This document shows positions 25,969 to 38,731 of a stretch of 64,000 bases of DNA, piece by piece (position 1 is the first letter of the stretch; each line of letters starts with the position of its first letter). The notes beneath the pieces are model-generated. The model worked only from the letters and a program-made list of their open reading frames with translations. It did no database searches and was not told where the DNA came from. Made by a program: the position numbers and the translations under genes. This DNA comes from Scylla paramamosain (Eukaryota > Arthropoda > Malacostraca > Decapoda > Portunidae), in NCBI RefSeq assembly GCF_035594125.1, contig NC_087151.1, positions 20,563,253-20,627,252 on the forward strand, given 5' to 3'.

Positions 25969-28440
25969 GGTAAGAAAACACGAAAACTGTTAATAGCACT
26001 CAATATGGAGAAAAGGAAAAAAAAAATACGAAAAACGTGTATTTTTATTGTTTTTTACATTGTTAGGTACCAAAACGCAGAAATGTATGCAGAAATGTAT
26101 GCAGAAATGCATCCCCTTAAATGGGGAAAAGAAAAGACATTACAAGAAACGTATCTGTTGAGTGTTTTCCTGGATATTAGGCACCAAAACGCTTAACAGC
26201 ATGGAAAGCACCATATATGGAATCAGAAAACAACCTAACTAAAAACAAGTATTTTGTACGTTTTTAACTACTTACGTACAAAAACACCAAAATATAAAGG
26301 AAAGGACATTACGAGAACCGTGTATTTTGAGTGTTTTGAGCTTCTTAGGCACCAAAAATGCTAAAATGCATGAATAGCACTCTATAAAGAGAAAGAGAAC
26401 ATTACCAAAAACGTCTATTTTGAGCGTGTTTCTTATTCTTAGGCACGAAAACGCCAAAATGCACGCAAAACGCACTATATGGGGAAAGGCAACGAAATTT
26501 GGAAAAAAAACATGTTTTTTGAGTATTTATGAGCGTGCTACGAACCATAACGCTAAAAAGTATGGAAATCAAACTATATGGGAAATCAAACCAACATTAC
26601 CAAAAAAGTCAGTAGTTTTTGAGCCAAAACGCTAAGACGTTTGTAAAGCACCCTTTATAAGGAAAAACAAACTATTACAAAAATATTAGTAATCTGAGTT
26701 TTTTGAGGTTGTTACGTAGAAAAATGCCAAAATGCGTCCAAAGTATCCTGTATAAGGAAAGGAAATGATACTACAAGAAACATGTATTATAATTTTTTTC
26801 TTAGATATCTAAACACTAAAATGCATGAAAAAGCACTCTATATCTTAGGTATCAAAGCACTAAAACGGATGAATAGCATTCCATATGTAGAAACAAAACA
26901 ATATTATCAAAAACGTGCATTTTTAAGTGTTTTTAACATTGATAGGTACCAAAATGCGAAAATGCATAAATAGCACCTTATATGGGGAAAGGAAACAAGA
27001 TTTCCAGAAACGTGTCTTTTGAGTGGTTATGAGCGTGCTAGGTACTAAAACGCTAAAAAGCATAGAAAACACTTTATAAGGGAAAGGAAAACAACATTAC
27101 CGAAAACGTGTCTTTTGTGTGTTTTTGAGGTGCATACTGAGCTAATACTCATGCAAAACACCCTTTATGGGGGAAACACAATAACTTTACTAAAAAAGTG
27201 TACTTTGAGGGTTTTTATTTAGCTTATTACGTAAAAAAGCCAAAATGCATGTAAAATACGCTAAACGGAATAACGAAAAGACATTATAAGAAACTTTTAT
27301 TATGAGAGTTTTAAGCTTCTTAGGTACCAAAATGTTAAAACGCACGATTAGCATTCTATTTTGGAGAAAAAGGACATTTCCAGAAACGTGTTTTTTTTTT
27401 TTTCAGAGTTTTTCACATTGATAGATACCAAAACGCAAAAAACATTAAATGCCCCCTATATGGAGAAACCAAGAGACATTACGTGTCTTTTCAGTGTTTT
27501 TTTTTTTTTTAGTGTTAGGTACAAAAAAACGCTAATAATAATGGAAAACACAAATACAAAACATTAAGTGTGTCTTCGGACAATTTTTTTTTAACTTCTT
27601 ACATACCAAAACGCTGAAAGGCATGGCTAAGGAGAATTACATTACCAAAAAAACAAGTATTTTTAGCTTTTTAAGGTTGTTATATGGGGAAACGAAAAGA
27701 CATTATGAGAAACATGTATTATGAGAGTTTTTGAGTTTCTTAGGTACCAAAACTCGAAAACGCATGAATAGCACTCTGGTGAAAAGAACAATATTACAAA
27801 ATATGAATATACCAAGTGTATTTCACATTTTTAGATGGCATAACGCTAAAATGCATGCAAATCACAATATATGAGGAAAAGAAACGACATTTTCAGAAAC
27901 GTGTCAGAGACGTCTCAAGAGCATTACCAAAAACGGGTATTTTTAAGTGTTTTGAGCTTGTTACGTACATAAATGCCAAAATATATGGAAGTACACTATA
28001 TGGGGAAAGGAAAGGACCTTACAAAAACCGTGTCGTATGAATGTTTTTGAGCTTTTTAGGTAGCATAACTCGAAAACGCATGAATATAATTTTATATGGA
28101 GAAATATAACATTACCAAAAACACGTATTTTGACTGTAATTCACATTTTTATGTACCAAAACGCCAAAATGCACGCAAAACACCCTTTATGCGAAAAAGA
28201 AACGAGATTTATATAACCTGCCTTTTGCGTATTTATGAACGTGCTAGTCACTATAACGCTAAAAAAAAAAAAAAAACCATGGGAAGATCCTAATATTGAA
28301 AAACAAAACATTACGAAACACGTTTCTTTTCATAGTTTATGATCTACTTACAAGTCAAAACGTTAAAGCCCATGTAAAAAAAAATCTCTATGAATGAAAA
28401 TAACATTACAAAAAACAAGTATATCGAGTGTTTTTTTTAC

Positions 28441-28483
28441 TTTTTACTTAGAAAAATGCAAAATGCATTTTTCTAAGTAAAAA
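28441..28483. repeat. Perfect small hairpin
   Basis: 20 bp arms (tttttacttagaaaaatgca and its exact complement) surround a 3-base loop. The right-arm counterpart near 42360-42410 is imperfect. Confidence 0.9.
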
Positions 28484-29295
28484 TAAAAAATCTTTTTGCA
28501 TTTTTACTTAGAATTTTTTTATTTTTTCCATTTGCCCAAAATGCAAAAAATATTTTATTGAAAAAACACTATAACATTAACAAAAACAATTTATTTTAGT
28601 GTTTTTAACCTTGTTATGGACAAACATAGGGAAACAAAAGGACACTATGAGAAACGTTTGTTATGAGTGTTTTTGATCTTCTTGGTATTAAAACTTGAAA
28701 CAGCATGAATACCACTCAATATGGAGAAAGAAAACAAAATTACAAAAAATATGTGCTTTGAGTGTATTTCACATTATTAGGTACCAAACCGCCAGCATAT
28801 ACGGAAAGCATACTATATGGGGAAAGGAAACGACTTTAAAAAAATAAAACAATGTCTTTTAAATATTTATGAGTACGTGGTAGTCACCATAACCCTAAAA
28901 AGCATGGAAACACCTTATATGAGAAAACAAAACAACTTTACCAAAAAGTTTTCTTTTTAGTGTTTTTTTTTTTTTAGCTACTTACATAGCAAAAAACTGA
29001 AACGCATGCAAAACACCCTTTAAGGAGAAACAGAAAAACATTACCAAAAATAAAGGAGAAGGCAGTAGGCACCTGCCGAAACGATAATTACTCCCAGTGA
29101 GGTCTAAAACACAGTTCAGGGGGTGCTGTGAACTTATCATTAAACCCAGCAGTGACCTCACTGAACGTTTCCCTTTGTGTCTCACAACACAAGGGGGCAG
29201 TCACAGCCTGCCCTCTAAAGACAACTCTCTTCCTCCACACAAAACTACAAGCACCTAATAACACACACACCCTTCTCAAAAATTTTAAAATCATC

Positions 29296-30117
29296 ATGGC
29301 GACTCTTACACCATCCTCAGAGTCCTCATCTGGGGAGGGGACCATAAATGTCCCCAGGTCCAACTGCCTTTCTGTCGACGACCCTAAGTGTCTTGACACC
29401 CCCCTCAACTTTTTCTTCATTAACTTCTGCAACATTCGCGGTCTAAGATCTAATTTTCAGTCTGTAGGGCACCACCTCTCCTCTTCTAAACCTCATCTTC
29501 TTTTCCTCACTGAAACTCAGGTGTCTGAGGCAACTGACAGTAGCCCCTTTTCTATTCCCTCCTACTTTCTCTATCCTCATTTTCGATCCAAAGTTGGATG
29601 CTGTGTTTATGTGCGCAGTGACTTAACCTACTGTCGTGCCCACACTCTTGAATCTTCCGAGTTTTCCACCATCTGGCTACGACTACAGAGTCACTCTCAA
29701 ACTAAATTTATCTGTGCTGTATACCTCTCACCTAACTCCTTTAACAATAAAAAATTCTTTGACTATTTAACTTCCAAAGTGGAGCACATTCTGACTCTCT
29801 TCCCTTTTGCAGAGATCTCCATTCTTGGAGACTTCAATGTTCACCACCAGCTTTGGCTTTCCTCTCTCTTCACTGACCATCCTGGTGAACTAGCCTTCAA
29901 CTTTGCTATACTCCATGACCTAGAGCAATTGGAGCAACACCCTACTCGTATTCCTGACCGTCTTGGAGATATGCCCAACATTCTTGACCTTTTCCTGACC
30001 TCTAATCCTTCTGCTTATGCTGTCACCCTTTCTTCTCCGTTGGGCTCCTCCGATCACAATCTCATATCTGTATCTTGTCCTATCGCTCCAATCCTTCCTC
30101 AGGATCCCCTTAAGTGA
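29296..30117 (+). pseudogene. LINE APE-type endonuclease domain (L4)
   Basis: 273 codons run from the ATG at 29296. An N-terminal region (SVDDPKCLD) leads to the endonuclease motifs in order: [18 protein letters not shown] with the catalytic glutamate; ILGDFNVHH with the metal-binding D-x-N; and [11 protein letters not shown] with the SDH triad. All key residues look intact. The stop at 30115-30117 (tga) lies just after the domain, where family members continue into RT, so the full protein is truncated. The frame is also open upstream to 29128 without a better ATG. The domain would nick target DNA to prime reverse transcription. Confidence 0.88.
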
Positions 30118-30546
30118 AGATGACTCTAGCGTTTTGCCTCTGCTAGTTGGAGGGACCTGAGGAGGTATTTTTCTGACTTTCCTTGGAATGACTACTGCTT
30201 CCGTGTCAGAGACCCGTCTTTGTGTGCTGAGCACATAACAGGGGTGATAGTGTCTGGCATGGAGGCGTACATTCCTCATTCTTTTTCTCGACCTAAACCT
30301 TCCAAACCTTGGTTTAACAGCTTGTTTTCGTGCTATCCATGGTAGAGAGGTGGCCCACAAAAGGTACTTAAGCCTTCCATCACAAGATCTAACTCCTCTC
30401 GTAACTTCTGGCATCTAACCAAAAATATCTCCAATAACTTTGCTTCTTCTTCTTTCCCTTCTTTATTTCAACTTGATGGCACCACTGTTATCACATCTAT
30501 TTCTAAAGCTGAACTCTTCGCTCAAACATTTGCTAAAAACTCTATC

Positions 30547-31443
30547 TTGGACGATTCAGGGCTTGTTCCTCCCTCTCCTCCACCCTCTGACTACTTCATA
30601 CTACCTATTAAAATTCTTCGCAATGATGTTTTCCATGCCCTTGCTGGCCTAAACCTTCGAAAGGCTTATGGACCTGATGGGGTCCCTCCTATTGTTCTCC
30701 GAAACTGTTTCTCCGTGCTTGCACTTTGCCTAGTCAAACTCTTTGCCTACATTTAACCTGTTCCTAAAAAGGGTGACCGTTCTAATCCCTCAAACTACAG
30801 TCCTATTGCTTTGATTTCCTGCCTATCTAAAGATTTTAAATCTCTCCTCAACAGAAAGATTCTTAAACATCTATCACTTCACAAACTTTCATCTAATCAC
30901 CAGTATGTGTTCCGTCAAGGCCGCTCTACTGGTGATCTTCTGGCTTTCCTTACTGAGTTTCTTTTAGATATTTTGGTGAAAATTTTGTTGTTGCCTTGGA
31001 CATATCAAAAGCTTTTTGATAGAGTCTGGCACAAAGCTTTGATTTCCAAACTACCCTCCTACGGCTTCTATCCTTCTCTCTGTAACTTCATCTTAAGTTT
31101 CCTTTCTGACCGTTCTATTGCTTCTGTGGTAGACGGTCACTGTTCTTCTCCTAAATCTATTAACAGTGGTGTTTCTCAGGGTTCTGTCCTGTCACCCACT
31201 CTCTTCTTATTATTCATTAATGATCTTCTAAACCAAACTTCTTGTCCTATCCACTCCTACGCTAATGATACCACCCTGCACTTTTCCACGTCTTTTCATA
31301 GACGTCCAACCTTTCAGGAGGTAAACATTTCACGCACGGAAGCCACAGAATGCTTCATTTCTGATCTTTCTGAAATTTCTGATTGGGGCAGAGCAAACTT
31401 GGTATTGTTCAATGCCTCAAAAATTCAATTCCTTCATCTATGA
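30547..31443 (+). pseudogene. LINE reverse transcriptase remnant (L4)
   Basis: Two pieces in different frames. Piece 30547-30756 holds KAYGPDGVPPIVLRN and ends in a stop after a deletion. Piece 30811-31443 holds QGRSTGDLLAFL, a motif A region read as WTYQKLFDRVW, SGVSQGSVLSPT and SYANDTTLHFS. Motif A is altered by a frameshift and a compensating extra T, which both arms share. In motif C the first catalytic aspartate is N here but D in the right-arm copy, so that lesion came after the duplication. Confidence 0.88.
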
Positions 31444-31667
31444 ACTCGACACAACCTTCCTGAGAACTATCCCTTCATCTTCAATGACACTCAACTGTAC
31501 CCCTCTTCTACACTGAACATCCTCGGTCTGTCCTTTACTTATAATCTGAACTATAAACTTCATATTTCATCTCTAGCTAAAAAAGCTTCTATGAAGGTAG
31601 GTGTTCTGAGACGTCTCTGCCAGTTTTTCTCACCCTTCCCCAGCTGTTAACTCTTATCCGTCCATGT

Positions 31668-32045
31668 ATGGAGTATGCTTCACATATCTTGGGGGGTTCC
31701 ACTCATACTGGTCTTTTAGACAGGGTGGAATTAACAGCGTTTCGTCTCATCAACTCCTCTCCTCTAAATGACTGTCTTCAGCCTCTCTCTCACCGCCGCA
31801 ATGTTGCATCTCTAGCTATCTTCTACCACTATTTTCATGCTAACTGCTCTTCTGATCTTGCTAACTGCATGCCTCCTCTCCTCCCGCGGCCTCAATGCAC
31901 AAGACTTTCTTTCTTTCTCTCACCCCTATTGCTGTCCACCTCTCTAATGCAAGAGTTAACCGGTATTCTCAATCATTCATTCCTTTCTCTGGTAAACTCT
32001 GGAAGTCTCTGCCTGCTTCTGTATTTTTACCTTCCTATGACTTAA
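31668..32045 (+). pseudogene. LINE C-terminal domain (L4)
   Basis: Contains MEYASHILGGSTHTGLLDRV, SHRRNVASLAIFYHYFHA and NCSSDLANCMPP. A frame change near 31900 separates the last part, which continues at 31895-32092 to a stop near the A tail. Confidence 0.82.
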
Positions 32046-32191
32046 ATTCCTTCAAGAGGGAGGTTTCAAGACACTTATCCACCAATTTTTGACTACTGCC
32101 TTGACCCTTTTATGAGACTGGCATTTCAGTGGGCATTTTTTTGTTTTTTTTGTTTCCCTTGGCCAGTATCCCTCCTTTATGAAAAAAAAAA

Positions 32192-32845
32192 AGTATTTTG
32201 AGTGTTTTGAGGTTTTTAGAAAAACACCGAAAATGCAGGCAAAGATCCTTATATGGGGAAACAAAAAGGCATTACAAAAAATCGTGTATTATGAGAGTTT
32301 TTCAGCTTCTTATGTACCAAAGCGGTAAAAGGAATGAAAAGCACTCTATATGTAGAAACACAAGAACATTACAAAAAAAAAAAAAAGAAAAAAAAAATTT
32401 GACTGTCTCACATTGTTAAGTACTAAATACCAAAATGCATGCACAACACCCTTTATGGGGAATGGAAGCAAAATTTATAGAAATGTCTTTTTTGAGTTAT
32501 TTTTTTTTTCATCGTGTTAGGCAGCAAAATGCTAAAAACCATGGAAAACACCCTATATAGAAAAAAAAAAACACCAAAAACGTGTCTTTTGAGTTTTTTC
32601 AGCTTCTTACATACTAAAACCCTAAAACTCAAGCAAAACACCGTTTTTAGAAAAAAAAAACACAATAACTTTACAATAAACGTGTATTTTATTTGTTTTG
32701 AGCTTGTTACGTAGAAAAATGCAAAAATGCATGGAAAGTATTCTATAAGAAAACAAAAAAAGATATTAAGAGAAAAGTGTATAAAGAGAGTTTTTGTGTT
32801 TTTAGGTACCAAAACGACATTACCAGAAACGTGTCTTTTGAATGT

Positions 32846-32894
<49 letters not shown>

Positions 32895-34669
32895 CATGGA
32901 AATCACCCTCTATGGGAATATAAAACTATAAGAAAAACGTGCCATTTTTTTTTTTAGTTTGTTTTTGAACTTCTTGCGTACATAAACGCTAAAACGTATG
33001 TAAAACACCATTCATGATTAAACAGAATAACATTACCGAAAACAAGTATTTTGAGTGTTTTTGAGCTTCTTACATTGAAAAACACCCAACTGCATGCAAA
33101 ATACCCTATATGGGAAAATGAAATGACATTACGAGAAACATGTATTATGAGTGTTTCTAAGGTACCAAAATGTTAAAATGCTTTAATAGGACTCTATATG
33201 GAGAAATAGAACAACATTACCACAAATGTGTTTTTTGAGAATATTTCACATTATTAGATACCAAACCACCAAAATGCATGTATAGCACCCTCGATGGGGA
33301 AAGGAAACGACATTTTCAGAAACATGTCTTTTGAGTGTTTTTGAGCGTGTTAGGCACCAAGACGCTAAAAAAAAAAAAAAGAAACATGGCAATCAGCCTA
33401 CATAAGAAAAGAAAACAACATAACCAAAAACGTGTTTTTTAAAGTGTTTTTGAGGTACTTACTAAAACCCTAAAACGCAGGGAAAACACCTTTTAAGGAG
33501 AAACACAATAACTTTACCAATTACGTGAATTTTGAGTGTTTTTGAGCTTGTTACGTACAAAAACGCCAAAATGCATGGAAAATACCCTATATGGAGAAAG
33601 GAAAGAACATTACGAGAAACGTGTATTATGAAAGTTTTTGAGCTCGTTAGGTATCAAAACGCTAATACGCACAAATAGCACACTCTATATTGAGAAACAG
33701 GAAAACATCACCAAAAATCTGTATTTTGAGCGTATTTCACATTATTACGTACAAAAATGTAATGTAATGGAATACAGTACAAGAATGTAATGGACGCAAA
33801 GCACCTTATATGGGTAAAGGGAACTATATATCTAAAATTGTCTATTTTCATCCTTTATAAGCGTGCTAGCCACAAAAACCAGGAAAAGCATGGAAAGCAC
33901 CTCATATTAGAAAACAAAACATAACAAAAAAAATCTCTTTTTTAGTGTTTTTGAGCTACTTATGTACAAAAACGCATGGAAAAAAAAAAAAATTTTTGGA
34001 GAAACACATTACCATAATTTTGCGTGTTTTTGAGCTTGGTACGTAGAAAAAACAAATTGCATGCAAGGAACTCTATATGGGGAAACGAAAAGACATTACG
34101 TGAAACATGTATTATGAGAGTTTTTGATCTTAGGTTCTAAAATAATGAAACGCATGATCATTACAAACGGATCATTACCAAAAAGGTGTATTTTAATCGT
34201 TAGAATGTTAGATACCAAAATGCCAAAATGCATGCAAAGCCCCTTATATAGGGAAACAAAATGTTGTTACAAGAAACGTGTTTTTGATTGTTTTTGAGCG
34301 TGTTAGGTCCCAAAATGATAAAAAGCATGGAAAGCATCTTACATGGGGATACAAACCAATATTACAAGAAACATGTCTTTTATTTTATTTTATTGTATTT
34401 TATTATTTTTTTTACTTACATACCAAAACGCTGAAACGCATGCAAAACACTCTTTTTGGAAATACATAATTACATGACCAAAAAGAAGTATTTTTGGCGT
34501 TTTTTTTTTCACCATGTTATGTTAAAAACGGTTAAATTCTTGCAAAACACTTTATATTAGGAAACGATAAAACATTATGAGGAACGTGTTTTATGACTGT
34601 TTTTAATTTTTTAAGGTAACAAAACGGAAAAACGCGTTAATAGCACTTTTTATAGGGAAAGAAAACATT
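32192..34669 (-). repeat. Satellite array, minus orientation (inner left arm)
   Basis: Five-monomer higher-order satellite up to the Penelope-like element. It includes a 43 bp poly-A (32851-32893) and an odd atgtaatgtaatggaataca insert near 33756. Both are mirrored in the right arm. Confidence 0.9.
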
Positions 34670-34719
34670 GGGTTTAGGAAGGGGGATAAAAACCCAGGGA
34701 GGAGTTAGGATTCTTTTAA

Positions 34720-34765
34720 TCTAATGTTTCGGCTGAATAGCCATCCTCAGAGAGACTGATTTACA
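34720..34765 (-). ncRNA. Possible hammerhead ribozyme relic in the Penelope terminus
   Basis: On the minus strand, CTGAGGA (34750-34744) is followed by a GGCT/AGCC stem with an ATTC loop and then GAAAC. That is the order of the hammerhead core: CUGANGA, stem II, GAAA. Penelope-like elements are known to carry such motifs in their terminal repeats. A T remains unpaired at the base of stem II, and I could not verify stems I and III. Confidence 0.35.
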
Positions 34766-34867
34766 TGAGTGAAAACACACTATTTATAACAACATACAAA
34801 ATTTTCTCATTTGACATTCGTACAGAGTATTGCCATCCTGGCGTGTACCTCACCTAATTTTATTTTC

Positions 34868-35615
34868 CTAGTCAGGTGGCATTGTCCGCCTACGTGACGA
34901 GCCTTTACTGGAGACTTTCCTTGTACCTGACCTAAGGGCCAATCTGGCGGAATTACCCGCCCACCTGATTAAACCTTCTCTGTGGTTAATGACTTCCCTA
35001 GTTGTTATGAGGGCTGCCTCTGTAGCTTTTCTCATTCTTTTCTTCAATCCAACTTTAATTTCTTTAGGCTCTTCCCATTTTGGTAGGTGTTTACATTTTT
35101 CTATGTGCAATACAAGGGAGTTTGATGTGTTGTGTTTTAAAACATCTCTCCTATGCTCTTATTCTTGTTTTAAGTCCCCTGCCTGTTTCTCCTATGTATT
35201 GCTTTGTACAACCTTTACATGGTATGCTGTACACTACGCTGTTATTATTGACAAGTCCGGTCTTTTTAGTCCTCGTTAGCTCACCAATTTTCTCTTCCGC
35301 TAATGTTACTATTTTTAATCCTGTTTTAGACAAATATTTATTAATTATGGAAGCCTTGTCCGAGTTTGGTACACATATATACCTCTCTCTTTCGCTGGTT
35401 GTACAGGGATCTTTATTCTTTTTGTTTTCAGTTGTTATTTTCTTTGCCTTATTCTTAAGCCTAACAAGGAGCCCTTCAGGATAACCCAGCTTTTTGAAAG
35501 TTGATATGATATATCGTATTTCTTGCTCTAGGAAGTTGTTGCTGCAAATTCTGAACGCTCTTAAGTAAAAACCAATAATCACACCAGATTTGACCCTCAT
35601 GCTGTGGGCTGAAAG
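34868..35615 (-). pseudogene. Penelope-type linker and GIY-YIG endonuclease
   Basis: The first open part (35151-35600) ends with VYSIPCKGCTKQYIGETGRG, the GIY-YIG core with its Zn-type cysteine pair. A small deletion near 35155 shifts the frame. The domain continues at 34868-35110 with HIEKCKHLPKWEEPKEI and an REGLIRWAG stretch. The domain is close to complete but split by the frameshift. Confidence 0.87.
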
Positions 35616-36100
35616 TTAGTGAATGAAATCGTCCTTATTGGTGGGGTTTCTGTAAACAGAAAAACTGACTCCTTCTTCTTCCCTCCAGATTACCGTATCT
35701 TGGAAAGGTAATCTATTGTCTTGTTCCTCTTCCACCGTAAATTGGATATCCTTATGGACTTTGTTAAGCAATGTTAACTTAATATTTATATTCGTGCCCT
35801 TTGGGACTATAACTATCACATCATCAACATACCTAAGCCATGTTGAGCCTCTACTCATTATTCTCATAAAGTGATCAGTCTCTAGTGTTTCCATATACAA
35901 ACATGCCATAACAGCACTTAGAGGGGATCCCATGGCCAGTCCCTTATGTTGTGAGTACTCTTGTCCCTCGAAAGTGAAGGCACCAAACTTAACACAAAGC
36001 TCAACAAGATTGATGTAGTCCTCCCGAGGGAACGGTAAATTTCGTTATAACCACACCTCCTCCTTTGTCCGATTTGGTGATCATGACGCTATCATCCTTG
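35616..36100 (-). pseudogene. Penelope-type reverse transcriptase fragment
   Basis: In frame from about 36044 it reads PREDYINLVELC, GAFTFEGQEYSQHKGLAMGS (motif B) and YVDDVIVI (motif C with both aspartates). The upstream KSDKGGGVV block is in a different frame across the deletion joint. The frame stops at a TAA at 35616-35618, but the same frame continues beyond it into the linker. Motif A with its catalytic aspartate is missing, so it cannot be active. Confidence 0.88.
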
Positions 36101-36107
36101 CGTAGGT

Positions 36108-38621
36108 TGTTTCATTTTCCCATATAAAGGGGCTTTACATGCATTTTGGTGTTTTGGTACCAAACAATGTGAAAAACACTCAAAATAGATGTTCTTGATA
36201 ATGTTTTCTTTCCCTGTATAAAGTGCTATTAACTCGTTTTTCCGTTTTTGTTACCTTAAAAAATTAAAAACAGTCATAAAACACGTTTCTCGTAATGTTT
36301 TATCGTTTCCTAATATAAAGTGTTTTGCAAGAATTTAACCGTTTTTAACATAACAAGCTGAAAAAAAAAAAAATACTTGTTTTTGGTCATGTAATTATGT
36401 ATTTCCAAAAAGAGTGTTTTGCATGCGTTTCAGCGTTTTGGTATGTAATTAAAAAAAAATAAATAAAATACAATAAAATAAAATAAAAGACATGTTTCTT
36501 GTAATATTGCTTTGTATCCTCATGTAGGATGCTTTCCATGCTTTTTATCATTTTGGGACCTAACACGCTCAAAAACACTCAAAAAGACGTTTCTTGTAAC
36601 ATCATTTTGTTTCCCCATATAAGGGGCTTTGCATGCATTTTGGCATTTTGGTATCTAACATTCTAACGATTAAAATACACCTTTTTTGGTAATGATCTGT
36701 TTGCACATATAAAGTGCAATTCATGCGTTTCATTATTTTAGAACCTAAGATCAAAAACTTTCATAATATATGTTTCACGTAATGTCTTTTCATTTCCCCA
36801 TATAGAGTTCCTTGCATGCAATTTGTTTTTTTTTCTACGTAACAAGCTCAAAAACACGCAAAATACACGTTTTTGGTAATGTGTTTCTCCAAAAATGTGT
36901 TTTTTTTTTCCATGCTCTTTTGTACATAAGTAGCTCAAAAACACTAAAAAAGAGACTTTTTTTTAGTTATGTTTTGTTTTCTGATATGAGGTGCTTTCCA
37001 TGTTTTTTTCCTGGTTTTTGTGGCTAGCACGATTATAAAGGGTGAAAATAGACAATTTTAGATATATAGTTCCCTTTACCCATATAAGGTGCTTTGCGTC
37101 CATTACATTCTTGTACTGAATTCCATTACATTACATTTTTGTACGTAATAATGTGAAATACACTCAAAATACAGATTTTTGGTGATGTTTTCCTGTTTCT
37201 CCATATAGAGTGCTATTTGTGCGCATTAGCATTTTGATACCTAACGAGCTCAAAAACTTTCATAATACATGTTTCTCGTAATGTTCTTTCCTTTCTCCAT
37301 ATAGGGTATTTTCCATGCATTTTGGCGTTTTTGTACGTAACAAGCTCAAAAACACTCAAAATTCGCGTTATTGGTGAAGTTATTGTGTTTCTCCTTAAAA
37401 GGTGCTTTCCCTGCGTTTTAGCGTTTTAGTAAGTACCTCAAAAACACTTTAAAAAACACGTTTTTGCTTACTTTGTTTTGTTTTCTTATGTAGGCTGATT
37501 GCCATGTTTTTTTTTTTTTTCAGCGTCTTGGTGCCTAACACACTCAAAAACACTCAAAAGACACGTTTCTGAAAATGTCGTTTCCTTTCCCCATCGAGGG
37601 TGCTATACATGCCTTTTGGTGGTTTGGTACGAGTATCTAATAATGTGAAATATTCTCAAAAAACACATTTGTGGTAATGTTGTTCTGTTTCTCCATATAG
37701 AGTCCTATTAACGCATTTTAACATTTTGGTACCTTAGAAACACTCATAATACATGTTTCTCGTAATGTCATTTCATTTTCCCATATAGGGTATTTTGCAT
37801 GCAGTTGGGTGTTTTTCAATGTAAGAAGCTCAAAAACACTCAAAATACTTGTTTTCGGTAATATTAATCTGTTTAATCATGAATGGTGTTTTACATACGT
37901 TTTAGCGTTTATGTACGCAAGAAGTTCAAAAACAAACTAAAAAAAAAAATGGCACTTTTTTCTTATAGTTTTGTATTCCCATAGAGGGTGATTTCCATGT
38001 TTTTTTTTTTTTTTTTTTTTTTTAGCATTTTGGTGCCTAACAAGCTACAAAACATTCAAAAGACACGTTTCTGGTAATGTCGTTTTGGTACCTAAAAACA
38101 CAAAAACTCTCATTATACACTTTTCTCTTAATATTTTTTTTTGTTTTCTTATAGAATACTTTCCATGCATTTTTGCATTTCTCTACGTAACAAGTTCAAA
38201 ACAAACAAAATACACGTTTATTGTAAAGTTATTGTGTTTTTTTTTCTAAAAAGGGTGTTTTGCTTGAGTTTTAGGGTTTTAGTATGTAAGAAGCTGAAAA
38301 AACTCAAAAAACACGTTTTTGGTGTTTTTTTTTTATATAGATTGTTTTCCATGGTTTTTAGCATTTTGCTGCCTAACACGATGAAAAAAAAACTCAAAAA
38401 AGACATTTCTATAAATCTTGCTTCCATTCCCCATAAAGGGTGTTGTGCATGCATTTTGGTATTTAGCACTTAACAATGTGAGACAGTCAATTTTTTATTT
38501 TTTTTTTTTTGTAGTGTTCTTGTGTTTCTACATATAGAGTGCTTTTCATGCCTTTTACCGCTTTGGTACATAAGAAGCTGAAAAACTTTTTTTTTCTAAA
38601 AACCTCAAAACACTCAAACAA
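36108..38621 (+). repeat. Satellite array, plus orientation (inner right arm)
   Basis: Five-monomer higher-order array. The monomer type with the (a)atgtgaaa motif occurs at about 36172, 37150 and 37643, with the equivalent position near 36652, giving spacings of 480-498 bp. The first 92 bp (36108-36199) have no partner in the left arm. A poly-T run lies at 38001-38023. Confidence 0.9.
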
Positions 38622-38731
38622 AACAAACAATAAAAAAAAAATGCCCACTGAAATGCCAGTCTCATAAAAGGGTCAAGCCAGTAGTCAAAAATTGATGGAT
38701 AAGTGTCTTGAAACCTCCCTCTTGAAGGAAT

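Larger units (their letters stand above)
23758..29053 (-). repeat. Satellite array, minus orientation, five-monomer higher order
   Basis: Monomer types recur in a fixed order. Read on the minus strand, they have ctaacaatgtgaaatac, gtacctaagaagctc, gtacgtaacaagctc, gtacgtaagtagctc and gtgcctaacacgctcataaac. The full cycle is about 480 bp. The mirror array is at 41776-47030. No gene is present. Confidence 0.88.
29054..32191 (+). mobile_element. Near full-length Jockey-like LINE copy L4
   Basis: This is the most complete LINE on the left arm, about 3.1 kb. A 5' leader (ggagaaggcagtaggcacct onward) precedes an ATG at 29296. It is followed by an APE-type endonuclease, RT, C-terminal domain, a short 3' UTR and an A run at 32180. 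The coding region is broken between domains. The mirror copy is at 38622-41775. Private damage includes a deletion of some 40 bp at about 30740 and a YADD to YAND change in the RT active site. Confidence 0.93.
34670..36107 (-). mobile_element. Penelope-like element remnant in the palindrome spacer
   Basis: The element reads right to left. It has a short N-terminal RT block (KSDKGGGVV), the RT motif B/C region, a linker, a GIY-YIG endonuclease and a terminal region with a possible hammerhead core. The RT-plus-GIY-YIG order defines Penelope-like elements. It is 5'-truncated at about 36107. Between KSDKGGGVV and PREDYINLVELC a large internal piece is missing, including the region where motif A should lie. 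It also has one in-frame stop and one frameshift. Neither palindrome arm carries a copy. Confidence 0.9.

Noticed and set aside
19362..28293. Many 60-90 codon frames with VRYQNAK-, KTLKTH- or FGVLVPK-like peptides
   Set aside because: Read-through of satellite monomers in various frames, with no conserved start, no codon bias and no family resemblance.
29920..30414. 164-codon minus-strand frame opposite the LINE endonuclease, and a similar one at 40466-40906
   Set aside because: Antisense shadows of the LINE coding strand.
34989..35484. Plus-strand hydrophobic frames over the Penelope element
   Set aside because: Antisense of the GIY-YIG and linker coding region.
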